Source: Amycolatopsis sp. A133 | Lineage (GTDB): Bacteria > Actinomycetota > Actinomycetes > Mycobacteriales > Pseudonocardiaceae | Assembly: GCF_031082405.1 (NCBI RefSeq) | Contig: NZ_JAVHJU010000049.1 | Span: 1 to 64,000, forward strand | DNA length: 64,000 nt | Reading direction: 5' to 3' | Shown: positions 16,678 through 24,855 of the stretch, one piece after another | How the letters are laid out: each line of letters starts with the position of its first letter | Numbering within the stretch: the stretch's first letter is position 1 | Notes under the pieces: model-generated | What the model was told of the DNA's origin: nothing | Database searches by the model: none | Seen by the model: the letters and a program-made list of their open reading frames with translations, nothing else | Made by a program: the position numbers and the translations under genes

Positions 16678-17535
16678 CCCGGTCGTCGCCGCGGCGGCTG
16701 CGACCGCCAGGCTTGCCGCCGTCTCCAGCGGCCGGCGGCGGGTCAGCGCCGCGGTCAAGGTGGCGACGAGCGCGTCGCCGGCGCCGGTGGGGTCGACGAC
16801 CTCGGTCTCGACGTGCGGTACGAACCAGGTGCCTTCCGGCCCGGCGAAGAGGTTCCCCTGCCCGGCGACCTCGAGCACGACGAGCGACGGCCCGCGCCGC
16901 CGGAGGTCCGCGGCGGCCCGGGCGGCCGCGGGCACGTCGTCCACCGGCTGCCCGGTGAGCAGCTCGGCTTCGTGGCCGTCGGCGCGCACGACGTCGGCGA
17001 GGGCGAGCAGGTCCGCCGTCAGCGCGTCGTCCTGCGGGGCCCCGTCCAGCACGACCCGGGTGCCCGCGGTGTGCGCCAGCCGCGCCGCCAGCAGCGCCAC
17101 CGGGGCCGGCTGCTGCAGTTGCACGATGAGCGAGGCGGCGGCCGAAATCGGGGCGGACGCGGCGAAGACGTCGGTCTCGGTGAGCAGCGTCCCGTCCGGC
17201 ACGTGTTCGAGGTACCGGCGGCGGCCGTGGTCCTCGACGACGTCGACGAGCAACGCCGTCTCGGTACCGGGCCGGCGGATCACGTGCGACGTGCCGATCC
17301 GGTCGGCGCGGGCCTGGGCGAGCAGCGCGTCCCCGGTCCGGTCCCGGCCGACGACGCCGACGAGCGACACCGACATCCCGAGCTGGCTCAGCGCCACGGC
17401 CTGGTTCGCGCCCTTCCCGCCGAGCAGCTCCTGCCGGTGCCGCACCGGCGCCGAAGAGCCCGCCCCGGGGGCATCCGGGACCTCGATCACCAGGTCGCGG
17501 GCGATTTGCCCGACGACGACGACTTCGCTGAACAT
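16597..17535 (-). CDS. PfkB-family carbohydrate kinase (ribokinase-like)
   Basis: About 312 residues with the ribokinase fold. The N-terminal substrate motif is GGKGANQAVALSQLG and the C-terminal PfkB signature with the catalytic Asp is DPTGAGDALVATL. It should phosphorylate a sugar or nucleoside; ribose is likeliest, but no transporter or regulator of ribose use lies nearby. The ATG at 17533-17535 is preferred because it overlaps the stop of a 7-codon leader with a good ribosome site; GTG at 17547 is the alternative. A SigB-like promoter lies upstream. Its 3' end is in the second copy of the tandem duplication. Confidence 0.87.
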   Translation of the reverse strand: MFSEVVVVGQIARDLVIEVPDAPGAGSSAPVRHRQELLGGKGANQAVALSQLGMSVSLVGVVGRDRTGDALLAQARADRIGTSHVIRRPGTETALLVDVVEDHGRRRYLEHVPDGTLLTETDVFAASAPISAAASLIVQLQQPAPVALLAARLAHTAGTRVVLDGAPQDDALTADLLALADVVRADGHEAELLTGQPVDDVPAAARAAADLRRRGPSLVVLEVAGQGNLFAGPEGTWFVPHVETEVVDPTGAGDALVATLTAALTRRRPLETAASLAVAAAAATTGHAGGRPHLSRAELDRLQPRRLETVHA

Positions 17536-17558
17536 CACCGGTTCCACCGGACGGTCAT
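17535..17558 (-). CDS. Seven-codon leader peptide MTVRWNR
   Basis: ATG at 17556-17558 follows AGGAGG with good spacing and reads MTVRWNR before a TGA that overlaps the ribokinase ATG (TGATG). The arrangement suggests the leader recruits ribosomes and the ribokinase is made by termination-reinitiation. The peptide itself has no obvious function. Confidence 0.4.
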   Translation of the reverse strand: MTVRWNR

Positions 17559-17583
17559 GGCGCCTCCTCGGATCACCGTCCGG

Positions 17584-17610
17584 CTACCCGGCCCGCGCCG
17601 CCGGGTAAAC
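17584..17610 (-). promoter_or_regulatory. SigB/SigF-like promoter for ribokinase
   Basis: On the minus strand GTTTA (17610-17606), 16 nt, then GGGTAG (17589-17584) is a close match to the general-stress consensus. It is followed by the leader peptide and ribokinase starts about 30-50 bp downstream. Confidence 0.6.
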
Positions 17611-17834
17611 CGCTCGTTCGGGTCGGGTGGTTCCCGGATGACCCGGCCGCCGTGGCCACCGAAGGGCCTCATCGGGCCCCGGCTGTGGCCCTGCGCAGCC
17701 GGGTGATCCGGTTGGGCCGGACGGCCGCGCGGGTTCGCCCGTCGGCGTGGCCGGGCCCACAAACCGGCGCGCTGACGGAGGCGAGGCGCCGCGGGGTGCG
17801 GTAAATGAAGGGGACCAATACCGCTGGAGGTTCG

Positions 17835-18611
17835 GTGACCGAGACACTGATGAACGCGGCGGACCGCTGGAGACCCCTGGCCGAACTGCTGCAGGAGCTG
17901 CTCGAGCGGATCGGCGGCGAGCTGCCCGGGTGGCTCGGTGCGGGCCTGACCGTCAGCCACGGCGAGCGGCCGCTGCGGGTGCTGGCCACCGCCGGGGTGG
18001 CCGAGCACCTGCTGCCCGTCCAGCTGGCGCACGGCGGCCCGGTCGTCGTCGCGGACGCCACCGGTGAGCCGGTCACCACGGACTGCCTCTTCGGCGACTC
18101 CCGCTGGCCCGCGCTGACCCGCGAAACCCTCTTCGACGCCGGTCCGGCGGCCGCGGCCATCCGCGGCGCCGTCGCGTTGCCCGGCTTCTGGGATGAGGAC
18201 GGGGTTTTTGTCCTGTCGGTGACGCTCGACCGGGCGCCCGGGCCCGAAACCCTCGCCGTCCTGCGGCGCTACGCGAAACTCACCGAAACGACCCTGGTGG
18301 TCGCCGAGACCGCCACCGCGGGCGACCCCGACCAGATGCTCGACCTGCTCGCCTCGCGCGCCGCCATCGAGCAGGCGAAAGGCGCGATCATGGCCCTCCG
18401 GCGGTGCTCGCCGGAGGAGGCCTGGCAGACCCTGCGCCGCGCCAGCCAGGAGTTCAACGTCAAGGTCCGCGAGCTGGCCGTCGCCCTCGTCGAGCACCTC
18501 GGGGGCCACCCGGCCGACCGGCCGGAGGGCTCCCGGGAGATCCGCCCCGGCGCCCCGGCCCGCCACGCCGCGGAACGGCTCTGGTCGGCCTTCACCGGCG
18601 TCTCGCCCTGA
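17835..18611 (+). CDS. ANTAR-domain regulator with N-terminal sensor-like region
   Basis: About 258 residues. The C-terminal ANTAR domain (about 170-225) is clear: RAAIEQAKGAIMALRRCSPEE, then ASQEFNVKVRELAVALVE. ANTAR proteins bind paired hairpins in nascent RNA and prevent termination. The N-terminal 165 residues are diverged and GAF-like in length, with no obvious ligand site. GTG at 17835 has GGAGG upstream, though only 4 nt away; ATG at 17805 is possible but lacks one. It begins a run of signalling genes with STAS and SpoIIE partners. Confidence 0.8.
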   Translation: MTETLMNAADRWRPLAELLQELLERIGGELPGWLGAGLTVSHGERPLRVLATAGVAEHLLPVQLAHGGPVVVADATGEPVTTDCLFGDSRWPALTRETLFDAGPAAAAIRGAVALPGFWDEDGVFVLSVTLDRAPGPETLAVLRRYAKLTETTLVVAETATAGDPDQMLDLLASRAAIEQAKGAIMALRRCSPEEAWQTLRRASQEFNVKVRELAVALVEHLGGHPADRPEGSREIRPGAPARHAAERLWSAFTGVSP

Positions 18612-18619
18612 AGAAGAGC

Positions 18620-18644
18620 GTTTCCGAACGGGGTGTTTGGGTAT
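18620..18644 (+). promoter_or_regulatory. SigB/SigF-like promoter for STAS gene
   Basis: GTTTC (18620-18624), 14 nt, GGGTAT (18639-18644) is the best match to the SigB/SigF consensus in the window. It lies 69 bp before the STAS gene start. Confidence 0.65.
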
Positions 18645-18712
18645 CAAGACCCCGTCCTTGATCACGTCACTGCGTCGCCGGCCCCGCCCGGCGCGGAAGG
18701 CCAACCGAACCC

Positions 18713-19108
18713 GTGTCCCCCACCTTTCCGGTCCCTGCCCGGTCGGCGCCGCTCACGGCGCGCCGGACGGCGTACCGCCCCGGTTTCCTGGTGCTGACCC
18801 TCACCGGCGAAATCGATGCGCTGACCCTGCCGATCCTCGAGCGCGAGCTGCGCGCGGCGCCACCGGGGACGACCGTGGTGGACCTCACGCAGGTGGCCTT
18901 CGTCGGCCTGGCCGGCGCCCGCGCCCTCGCGGCCGCCGCCGAGCGGGCCGGTGCCGAGGGACGGCGGTTCGGGGTCGTGGCGACCAGCCGGACGCTGGCG
19001 CGGCTGTTCCGGATCACCGGGCTGGCCGCGGTCGTCCCGATGTTCGCGTCGCTGTCCGACGCCCTGCGGGAGCTGCTGGCCGCCGAAGTGCACGACACCG
19101 CCTGCTGA
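18713..19108 (+). CDS. STAS-domain protein (anti-anti-sigma-like)
   Basis: 131 residues with the STAS fold: FLVLTLTGEIDALTLPILER, then TTVVDLTQVAFVGLAGARAL. In classical antagonists (SpoIIAA, RsbV) the segment after the DL strand is FLDSSG, whose Ser is phosphorylated by an anti-sigma kinase. Here it reads FVGLAGA, so that Ser is missing. The protein may act constitutively, bind a ligand or antagonise without phosphorylation. It faces the convergent SpoIIE phosphatase gene, 9 bp away, which suggests one partner-switching pathway; the phosphatase would then need another substrate. Confidence 0.82.
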   Translation: MSPTFPVPARSAPLTARRTAYRPGFLVLTLTGEIDALTLPILERELRAAPPGTTVVDLTQVAFVGLAGARALAAAAERAGAEGRRFGVVATSRTLARLFRITGLAAVVPMFASLSDALRELLAAEVHDTAC

Positions 19109-19117
19109 GGAAAACCG

Positions 19118-20533
19118 TCAGCGGGGGATCCAGCGGGCGATCAGCACGCCCGCGTCCTGCCGGAACTCGCCGCCGCCGTGGTCGGAAACCGCCCGGGTGA
19201 GCCGGCGGGCGATCTCCGGCGGCAGTTCCCCGGCGTCCTCGCCGAGGTGCCCGGCGATCCGGGCCCGGCCGAACGGCTCCCCGGTTCCGTCCGTGGTTTC
19301 GGCGACACCGCGGGAGTACAGGACGAGCAGGTCGCCGGCTTCGAGCCGGATCTCGGTGGCCGGCGCCGGTTCGCCGGCCGAGGCGAACCGCGCGGCGGCG
19401 GGCCCGGGCACGGGCACGGGGAGAGCCTCGCCGCCACGGACGACCAGCGGCGTGGGGTGCCCGGCGTCGAGCAGCCGCAGGACGCCGGTGCGCAGGTCCA
19501 GTTCGGCGAGCACCCCGCAGACGTCCGGGGCGTCCGGCCGGCTTTCGAGCTCGGCGCCGACCGCGGCGAACTGCTCGCCCAGGGACGCGCCGACGTGCCG
19601 GGCGGCGCGGTAGGCGGCCAGGGCGTGCACGACGGCGGTGTCCGCGCCGGGGGAGCGCGCACCGGTGTCGAACACCGCCAGCTGCGCCCGCTCCTCCGAC
19701 AGGGCGTAGTCGAACACGGTGCCGCTGAGGTCGTAGGCCGGCTGGACGCTGACGCCCACGACGACGCTTTCGGTGGCCCCGGTGAGCGGCGGCAGGCTCT
19801 GCCACAGCAGCTCGGCGGGGGCGCCACGGCGCCGGTGCCGCCGTCGGCGGTCCAGGCCGTCGCCGTACTGGGTGGTGACGGTGACGAGGTGCCCGAGCAG
19901 CGCGGCCAGCCAGCGGCACTGCTCCCGCAGCACCGGGTCGGCCGGGTCGGCGTCGCCGGCCGGGACGATCTCCAGCACCCCGAGCCGTTCGACGCCGTCG
20001 ACGAGGATCGTCCACAGCGTGCCGTCCGGCGTGACGGTGGTTTCGGCGCGGCGGAACACGTCGCCGCCGACGGTGCTTTCGATGTCGAGCGCCGCGGCGC
20101 CCGGCCGCAGCGGCACCAGCGTGCGCTGGTCGTAGTCGGCCAGGTAGACGCCGATGTTCAAGTCGAGCGCGCGGCCCGCCTCGGCGACGACGGCCGGCAG
20201 CCGCTCGGGCGGGGCGCGGTGGGCGCCTTCGAGCAGGTCGACCAGGGCCTTGAGGGGGCCGTGCAGCGGTTTTGCGTCGCTGACCGTGTGGCTGTAGGGC
20301 GCGCGGGCCGGCCCGGCCACCTCGTCGAGCCGCTCGTTGACGGCGTGGGCGAGCATGTCGCGGTCGACGCGCGGCAGCGTGACCAGCCCGTTGAGGTAGG
20401 CGTCCAGCTCCAGCAGGCTCAGGCTGCCGCCGAGCGCGAAGTACCGCATCCACAGCTGTTCCAGCGTCAGGTCGCTCCGGGCGAAGCAGGCGGCGATCTG
20501 CTGTCGCTGTTCCTCCTCGGGCAGGAAACGCAT
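19118..20533 (-). CDS. PP2C-type SpoIIE phosphatase
   Basis: 471 residues. The C-terminal half (about 250-470) is the SpoIIE/RsbU PP2C domain: QPAYDLSGTVFDYAL, DTAVVHALAAYRAARH, LRLLDAGHPTPLVVRGG and LLVLYSRGVAETTDG, with the aspartates expected to hold two Mn/Mg ions. The middle (about 105-230) is GAF-like; the N-terminal 100 residues are helical and unassigned. Such enzymes dephosphorylate STAS proteins and so release sigma factors. AGGAG-type sequence precedes the ATG at 20533. The divergent spacing from the GAF-ANTAR gene upstream is only 4 bp on the same strand, so both are likely co-transcribed. Confidence 0.87.
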   Translation of the reverse strand: MRFLPEEEQRQQIAACFARSDLTLEQLWMRYFALGGSLSLLELDAYLNGLVTLPRVDRDMLAHAVNERLDEVAGPARAPYSHTVSDAKPLHGPLKALVDLLEGAHRAPPERLPAVVAEAGRALDLNIGVYLADYDQRTLVPLRPGAAALDIESTVGGDVFRRAETTVTPDGTLWTILVDGVERLGVLEIVPAGDADPADPVLREQCRWLAALLGHLVTVTTQYGDGLDRRRRHRRRGAPAELLWQSLPPLTGATESVVVGVSVQPAYDLSGTVFDYALSEERAQLAVFDTGARSPGADTAVVHALAAYRAARHVGASLGEQFAAVGAELESRPDAPDVCGVLAELDLRTGVLRLLDAGHPTPLVVRGGEALPVPVPGPAAARFASAGEPAPATEIRLEAGDLLVLYSRGVAETTDGTGEPFGRARIAGHLGEDAGELPPEIARRLTRAVSDHGGGEFRQDAGVLIARWIPR

Positions 20534-20537
20534 GCGC

Positions 20538-21275
20538 TCACCGTTCCCGCGGCGCGGGGCCGACGAGGTGGGCGGCGGCTTCGGCCGGGCTGGTGCCGTT
20601 CGCCCGGGCCACCGAGAGCAGGCGGTCGAACGCGGCGTCCTCGCCGAGGCCGTCCCGGCCCATGAGGAACCCCTTCGCCAGGGTGATCAGGTCGCGGTCG
20701 CGGAGGGTGTCCTTGAACTGCGCGCTGAACCGGCTGGCCCGCTCGTAGGCGCGGGCGTTGGCGACCAGGACCGCGGCCCGGTCGGCGAACGTCTCCAGCG
20801 CCCGCTCGGCCACGGGCCCGAAGGCACCGGGAGCCGTCCCGTAGATCTTGATGGCGCCGTGGCAGCCGTCTTCGGTGACCATCGGCGCGGTGAGGACCGA
20901 CCGCAGCCCCGAGCCGGCCACCGCGGCGCACCACCGCGTCCACCGCCGTTCGGTGACGACATCGTCGATCCGCTGCGGCGAACGATCGGCCAGCGCGGCG
21001 ATGCAGGGGCCTTCGTCGAGCTCGTACTGCAGGGCGTCGGCTTCGCGCACCAAGGGGCCCGAGGCGCTCGTCGTGACGAGCCCGCCGTCGGCGTCGACGA
21101 GGGTGACGCCGACTCCCGCCGCGGCGGCGATCGTCGTCCCCGCCAGCGAAACGATCAGCTCCAGCACCGAATCGACGGTTTCCCGCGACAGCAGCAGCCC
21201 CGACATCCGGGCGGCGACGGTGGCTAGCTCACCGTCCAGCGGCAGTTCGCCCGGCGAGGCCGGTTCCGACGACAT
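20538..21275 (-). CDS. GAF-ANTAR RNA-binding regulator
   Basis: 245 residues. A GAF sensor (about 30-180) includes GVGVTLVDADGG and YELDEGPCIAAL, the DEGPC motif common in mycobacterial and actinobacterial GAF-ANTAR proteins. A C-terminal ANTAR region (about 185-240) follows: RDLITLAKGFLMGRDGLGEDAAF. It is less canonical than usual at its end. It probably controls antitermination in response to a bound small molecule or redox state. It lies directly upstream of the SpoIIE phosphatase and likely shares its mRNA. Confidence 0.83.
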   Translation of the reverse strand: MSSEPASPGELPLDGELATVAARMSGLLLSRETVDSVLELIVSLAGTTIAAAAGVGVTLVDADGGLVTTSASGPLVREADALQYELDEGPCIAALADRSPQRIDDVVTERRWTRWCAAVAGSGLRSVLTAPMVTEDGCHGAIKIYGTAPGAFGPVAERALETFADRAAVLVANARAYERASRFSAQFKDTLRDRDLITLAKGFLMGRDGLGEDAAFDRLLSVARANGTSPAEAAAHLVGPAPRER

Positions 21276-21338
21276 GCCCGCTGATTACCAACTCGCTTCG
21301 ACCGATAAACGTCGGCGGACATGGATTCGCGGCGAACG

Positions 21339-21344
21339 GGGTAC
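21339..21344 (+). promoter_or_regulatory. Possible SigB/SigF-like -10 element
   Basis: GGGTAC 37 bp upstream of the GAF-ANTAR start at 21381. No consensus -35 element is found 14-16 nt upstream, so support is partial. Confidence 0.35.
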
Positions 21345-21380
21345 CCGGGGGCACTTCGCGCCCGAGCGGGAGGAGCAGAC

Positions 21381-22127
21381 ATGGAACGGCTCGACCCCAC
21401 CGCGACGGCCTCGCCGCTGTTCGACGAGGTCACCGGGGCACTGGAAGCCCTCACGGCGGTCCTGCGGGAAGAGGACGACTTCCGGATCCTGCTGCAGCAC
21501 GTGTGCCGGCAGGTGCGGCACGCCGTCCCCGGGGTCGACGAGGCGTCGGTGACGCTGGTCACCGGCGAGGTGCCGCACACGGCGACCGCGACGAGCGGCG
21601 TCGTGAGCGAACTCGACGGCGAGCAGTACCGGATCGGCGACGGCCCCTGCCTCGAAGCCATCCGCAGCGGCAAGATCGTCCGCACCACGGTGTCCGACGC
21701 GGTCGAGCGCTGGCCGGACTTCGCCCGCGGGGCCCGGGAGGCGGGCTTCGGGAGCTTCCTCGCCGCGCCGCTGGTGGCCGACGAGCAGTTCTCCGGCGCG
21801 GTCAACTGTTTCGGACGGCGGGACGACGGCTTCGAGGAGGTCGAGGCCCAGCTCCTGGAGCTCTACACGGCCGCGGTGGAGGCGATCCTCCGCGTGTACT
21901 CCCGGTACCTGCGGGCCCGGGAGAGGGCCGAGCACCTCCGGACGGCGCTGACTTCGCGCGCCGTCATCGACCAGGCCAAGGGCATGCTGATGGCGATCCG
22001 CCAGGTCGGCGCCGACGACGCCTTCGCCCTCCTGGTGGACCAGTCGCAGCGGGAAAACACGAAGCTGCGCGATGTCGCGGAGCGGTTCGTCGAGCGGGTG
22101 GTCTCCGGGCGGTTCCTGCCGCGGTAA
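21381..22127 (+). CDS. GAF-ANTAR RNA-binding regulator
   Basis: 248 residues. A GAF domain (about 25-170) has ASVTLVTGEVPHTATATSG and YRIGDGPCLEAIRSG, the DGPC motif of this class. The C-terminal ANTAR domain (about 185-243) is canonical: RAVIDQAKGMLMAIRQVGADD, then SQRENTKLRDVAERFVE. The ATG at 21381 has AGGAG about 8 nt upstream; an earlier ATG at 21321 lies before a GGGTAC promoter element and is unlikely. It is the third ANTAR regulator in 4.3 kb and is followed 9 bp later by a LigD-like polymerase gene, probably in one operon. Confidence 0.88.
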   Translation: MERLDPTATASPLFDEVTGALEALTAVLREEDDFRILLQHVCRQVRHAVPGVDEASVTLVTGEVPHTATATSGVVSELDGEQYRIGDGPCLEAIRSGKIVRTTVSDAVERWPDFARGAREAGFGSFLAAPLVADEQFSGAVNCFGRRDDGFEEVEAQLLELYTAAVEAILRVYSRYLRARERAEHLRTALTSRAVIDQAKGMLMAIRQVGADDAFALLVDQSQRENTKLRDVAERFVERVVSGRFLPR

Positions 22128-22136
22128 CGTGGGGCC

Positions 22137-23057
22137 GTGGCGGGCAGCCGGATCACGGTGCGGGTCGGCGAGCGGCAGCTGACGCTGTCGAACCTCGGGA
22201 AGGTGCTCTACCCGCGGGCCGGTTTCACCAAGGGCGAGGTGCTCGACTACTACACGCGGGTCGCGCCGGTGCTGCTGCCGCACATCCGCGACCGGGCGAT
22301 GACGTTCGTGCGGTTCCCCGACGGCGTCGACGGCGGCTCGTTCTTCGAAAAGGACGTCTCCCGCCACGCCCCGGGCTGGGTCCGCACGGCGCGCCTGGCC
22401 GTCGGCGGCCGGGGCACGGACCCCGAGCTCGTCTCCTACCCGCTGATCAACGACCTGCCCGAGCTCGTCTGGGCGGCCAACCTCGCCGCGCTCGAACTGC
22501 ACGTCCACCAGTGGACGGTCGGCCCCGGCGACGAGCGCCGCACCCCGGACCGGCTGGTCTTCGACCTCGACCCGGGCCCCGGCGCGACGGTGGTCGACTG
22601 CTGCCGCGTCGCCGAACGGCTCCACGACGTCCTCACCGGAGCCGGGCTGTCCCCGGTGGCGAAGACCAGCGGCTCGAAGGGCATGCAGCTGTACGCGGGC
22701 GTGACGACCACCGACGGCGGTGCGCCGTCGCGGTACGCGAAAGCGCTCGCCGAGCGGCTCGCCGCGGAGACACCGGATCTCGTGGTGGCGCGGATGACGA
22801 AGACCCTGCGCCCGGGCAAGGTCTTCATCGACTGGAGCCAGAACAACCCGTTCAAGACCACCGTGGCGCCGTACTCGCTGCGCGGGCGCGACGAGCCGAC
22901 CGTGTCGACGCCGGTCACCTGGGACGAGGTCCGCGCCTGCCGGCACGTCACGCACCTGAGGTTCACCGCCGGAGAGGTGCTGCGGCGCGTCGAGGACCAC
23001 GGAGATCTCTTCGCGGATCTGGACCGTACCCGGGTGCCGATTCCTGCGTTCGGCTGA
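22137..23057 (+). CDS. LigD-like primase-polymerase
   Basis: 306 residues containing only the LigD polymerase domain, related to archaeo-eukaryotic primases. Catalytic Asp143/Asp145 are in VFDLDPGPGATV; the nucleotide-binding segment KTSGSKGMQLYAGV and the late motif DWSQNNPFKTTVAPYSLR are present. It can add nucleotides to DNA ends in non-homologous end joining. GTG start 9 bp after the GAF-ANTAR gene. A phosphoesterase-polymerase protein is encoded 6 kb upstream, so this chromosome has at least two LigD-type polymerases; no ligase or Ku gene is in the window. Confidence 0.9.
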   Translation: MAGSRITVRVGERQLTLSNLGKVLYPRAGFTKGEVLDYYTRVAPVLLPHIRDRAMTFVRFPDGVDGGSFFEKDVSRHAPGWVRTARLAVGGRGTDPELVSYPLINDLPELVWAANLAALELHVHQWTVGPGDERRTPDRLVFDLDPGPGATVVDCCRVAERLHDVLTGAGLSPVAKTSGSKGMQLYAGVTTTDGGAPSRYAKALAERLAAETPDLVVARMTKTLRPGKVFIDWSQNNPFKTTVAPYSLRGRDEPTVSTPVTWDEVRACRHVTHLRFTAGEVLRRVEDHGDLFADLDRTRVPIPAFG

Positions 23058-23331
23058 ACTTCGGCAGCCGCCATTTCGGCGAAGATCCCGCGCGAGGTTT
23101 TCCGGAATTGCGAAAAACTGCGTCACCTGCGGATTTGATCGTCCACAATGGATCATTGCACGTGCAGACGGCCGTGTCGCTGCACGACCCGCGCGGGAGG
23201 ATGTCCGGTGGTGGGCCGAATTCGGCGAAGCCGGTACGGTCTACGCACGAAGCGCGGCAGCCGTCGCGGTGGCGAAAGACAATGATGTGGCGGCCCCTGC
23301 CGGTCTTGTCGAACGTGGCGAAAGGAAACGG

Positions 23332-23751
23332 GTGTCCGGCCTGATCGACGCCGATCTCGAATTCTGGTTCCAGCGCGGGTTGCGCGCGTATCTGGGCGAG
23401 GTGGCGCGAGCACTCGGCTTCGGCTTCGAATCGTGCGCCGTGGACCTCGACGTCCCGGTGTCGGCCTACGTGGCGGTGGACTGGCGGCTGCGCCGGTTCC
23501 CCGAGCGCGACGTGGCGCTGCTCTGGGACGAGGTGCACGGCTGGGCGGCCGCGGTCGAGGCGGCGTGCGGGGAGGACATGATCGTGCTGTCCTACCTCGG
23601 CGGCGAGGACATCCTGCCGCCGCCGCGCGAGGTCGTGCGCTTCTTGACCGCGCTGCGGGCCGGGGCCCGGGAGCCGGCCGGGCCCGGCTCGCCCGTGCTG
23701 CGCCGGGCCGGCCGCCACCAGGAGCTCCTGCCGCTGCTGCGAGCCCGGTAG
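23332..23751 (+). CDS. DUF6292 family protein
   Basis: About 139 residues. The features match DUF6292 proteins of Pseudonocardiaceae: FWFQRGLRAYLGEVARALG near the N-terminus, LLWDEVHGWAAAVE in the middle and VLSYLGGEDILPPPREVVRF near the end. The function is unknown. GTG at 23332 follows AAAGGAAA; GTG at 23269 would add 21 residues without family character. The 274-bp region upstream holds no other gene and is relatively AT-rich, so it is probably a long promoter region. Confidence 0.75.
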   Translation: MSGLIDADLEFWFQRGLRAYLGEVARALGFGFESCAVDLDVPVSAYVAVDWRLRRFPERDVALLWDEVHGWAAAVEAACGEDMIVLSYLGGEDILPPPREVVRFLTALRAGAREPAGPGSPVLRRAGRHQELLPLLRAR

Positions 23752-23771
23752 CCACCCTCCACTGTGGACAT

Positions 23772-23814
23772 CGCGGTGCCGTGCCGGGACTTCCGGCCCC
23801 GGCACGGCACCGCG
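23772..23814. terminator. GC-rich hairpin terminator
   Basis: Two perfect 17-bp arms (23772-23788 and 23798-23814) with a 9-nt loop lie between the convergent DUF6292 and esterase genes. There is no T-tract; it could end transcription from both sides. Confidence 0.75.
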
Positions 23815-23836
23815 GTCGAGGTCTCCCGGGCGCGGC

Positions 23837-24787
23837 TCAGGTGCGGTTCGCGGCCAGCCGGTCCCGGAGGAACGCGAGGATCTCCGCCCGCGCCGTCCCG
23901 GCCTGCGGCACCAGTCCCGGCGTGCTGAGGAAGGCGTGCCCCGCACCGGGGTGCTCGGTGAGCCGCACCGGGGTGCCGGCCGCCTCGAGCCGTTCGGCGT
24001 AGCGGCGGCCGTGATCGGCCAGCGGGTCGTGGGTGGGCACCACGACGAGCGCCGGCGCCAGCCCGCCCAGGTCGTCGGCGTGCAGCGGGGAGAGCGCGCG
24101 GGCGTCGGTGCCCGGGGGAGCGGCGAGCCGCCGGAACAGGCGCAGCACCGGCACGCCGAGGGTGGGCGTCCGGGCGTGCTCGGTGACCGACGGGTGGTCG
24201 AGCATCGCGTCGGTCGTGTCGACCGCGGGGTTGACCAGCACCTGCGCCCGCAGGGGCAGGCCGGCCTCACGGGCCCGGATCGCCGCCAGCGCGCTGATCA
24301 ACCCGCCGCAGCTTTCGCCGAAGACGGCGATCCGCGCCGGGTCGATGCCCCAGGCCCCGGCGTCCCGCGCGAGGTGCCGGAGCACGTCCCAGCCGTCGTC
24401 GACGGCGTGCGGCAGGGGGTGCTCCGGGTCGACGAGCCGGTGTTCGACCGAGACGACGACCGCGGGCAGCTGCGCGGCGAGGTGGCTGGTGACCCAGTCG
24501 CTCTGCACCGCCGTGCCCACGAACCCGCCGCCGTGCACGTGGACCACGAGCGGCAGTGCGGCGCCGGTCCGCGCCGGCCGGTGGACGCGGACCGGCAGCG
24601 AACGGCCGGGCAGGGCCAGCTCCCGCCACTCGATCACGGCGCCCGGGTCCGGCTCCCCGGTGACCGCCCGCGCGGCGGCGGAGGCCCGGAAGCGGTTCTC
24701 CGCCTCGCGGTAGGCGATCAGCTCCCCGGTCGTCATCGTGAGCCAGTCCGGCTCCGGGGGACGCTGCACGGTCGTTTCCTCGGACAT
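23837..24787 (-). CDS. Alpha/beta hydrolase, HSL-type esterase
   Basis: 316 residues of the hormone-sensitive-lipase family. The oxyanion motif HVHGGGFVG is at about residue 85, the nucleophile is the Ser in FGESCGGL, with likely catalytic Asp and His in PTHDPLADHG and EHPGAGHAF. It should hydrolyse short-chain esters; no signal peptide is visible, so it is cytoplasmic. The ATG at 24785-24787 follows AGGGAGA. It is divergent from a TetR regulator across 68 bp holding three related repeats, so it is the probable target. Confidence 0.88.
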   Translation of the reverse strand: MSEETTVQRPPEPDWLTMTTGELIAYREAENRFRASAAARAVTGEPDPGAVIEWRELALPGRSLPVRVHRPARTGAALPLVVHVHGGGFVGTAVQSDWVTSHLAAQLPAVVVSVEHRLVDPEHPLPHAVDDGWDVLRHLARDAGAWGIDPARIAVFGESCGGLISALAAIRAREAGLPLRAQVLVNPAVDTTDAMLDHPSVTEHARTPTLGVPVLRLFRRLAAPPGTDARALSPLHADDLGGLAPALVVVPTHDPLADHGRRYAERLEAAGTPVRLTEHPGAGHAFLSTPGLVPQAGTARAEILAFLRDRLAANRT

Positions 24788-24802
24788 GATCTCTCCCTGA
24801 TT

Positions 24803-24845
24803 TCGAAACTTGAGGTATCGAAACCCAAGGTAGCGAAAACCGGTA
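24803..24845. promoter_or_regulatory. Three tandem repeats, probable TetR operator
   Basis: TCGAAACTTGAGGTA (24803-24817), TCGAAACCCAAGGTA (24818-24832) and the partial GCGAAAACCGGTA (24833-24845) are head-to-tail. GGTATCGAAACC within them is also partly palindromic. They fill the spacer between the divergent esterase and TetR genes. Confidence 0.65.
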
Positions 24846-24855
24846 CGGTGGCGCC

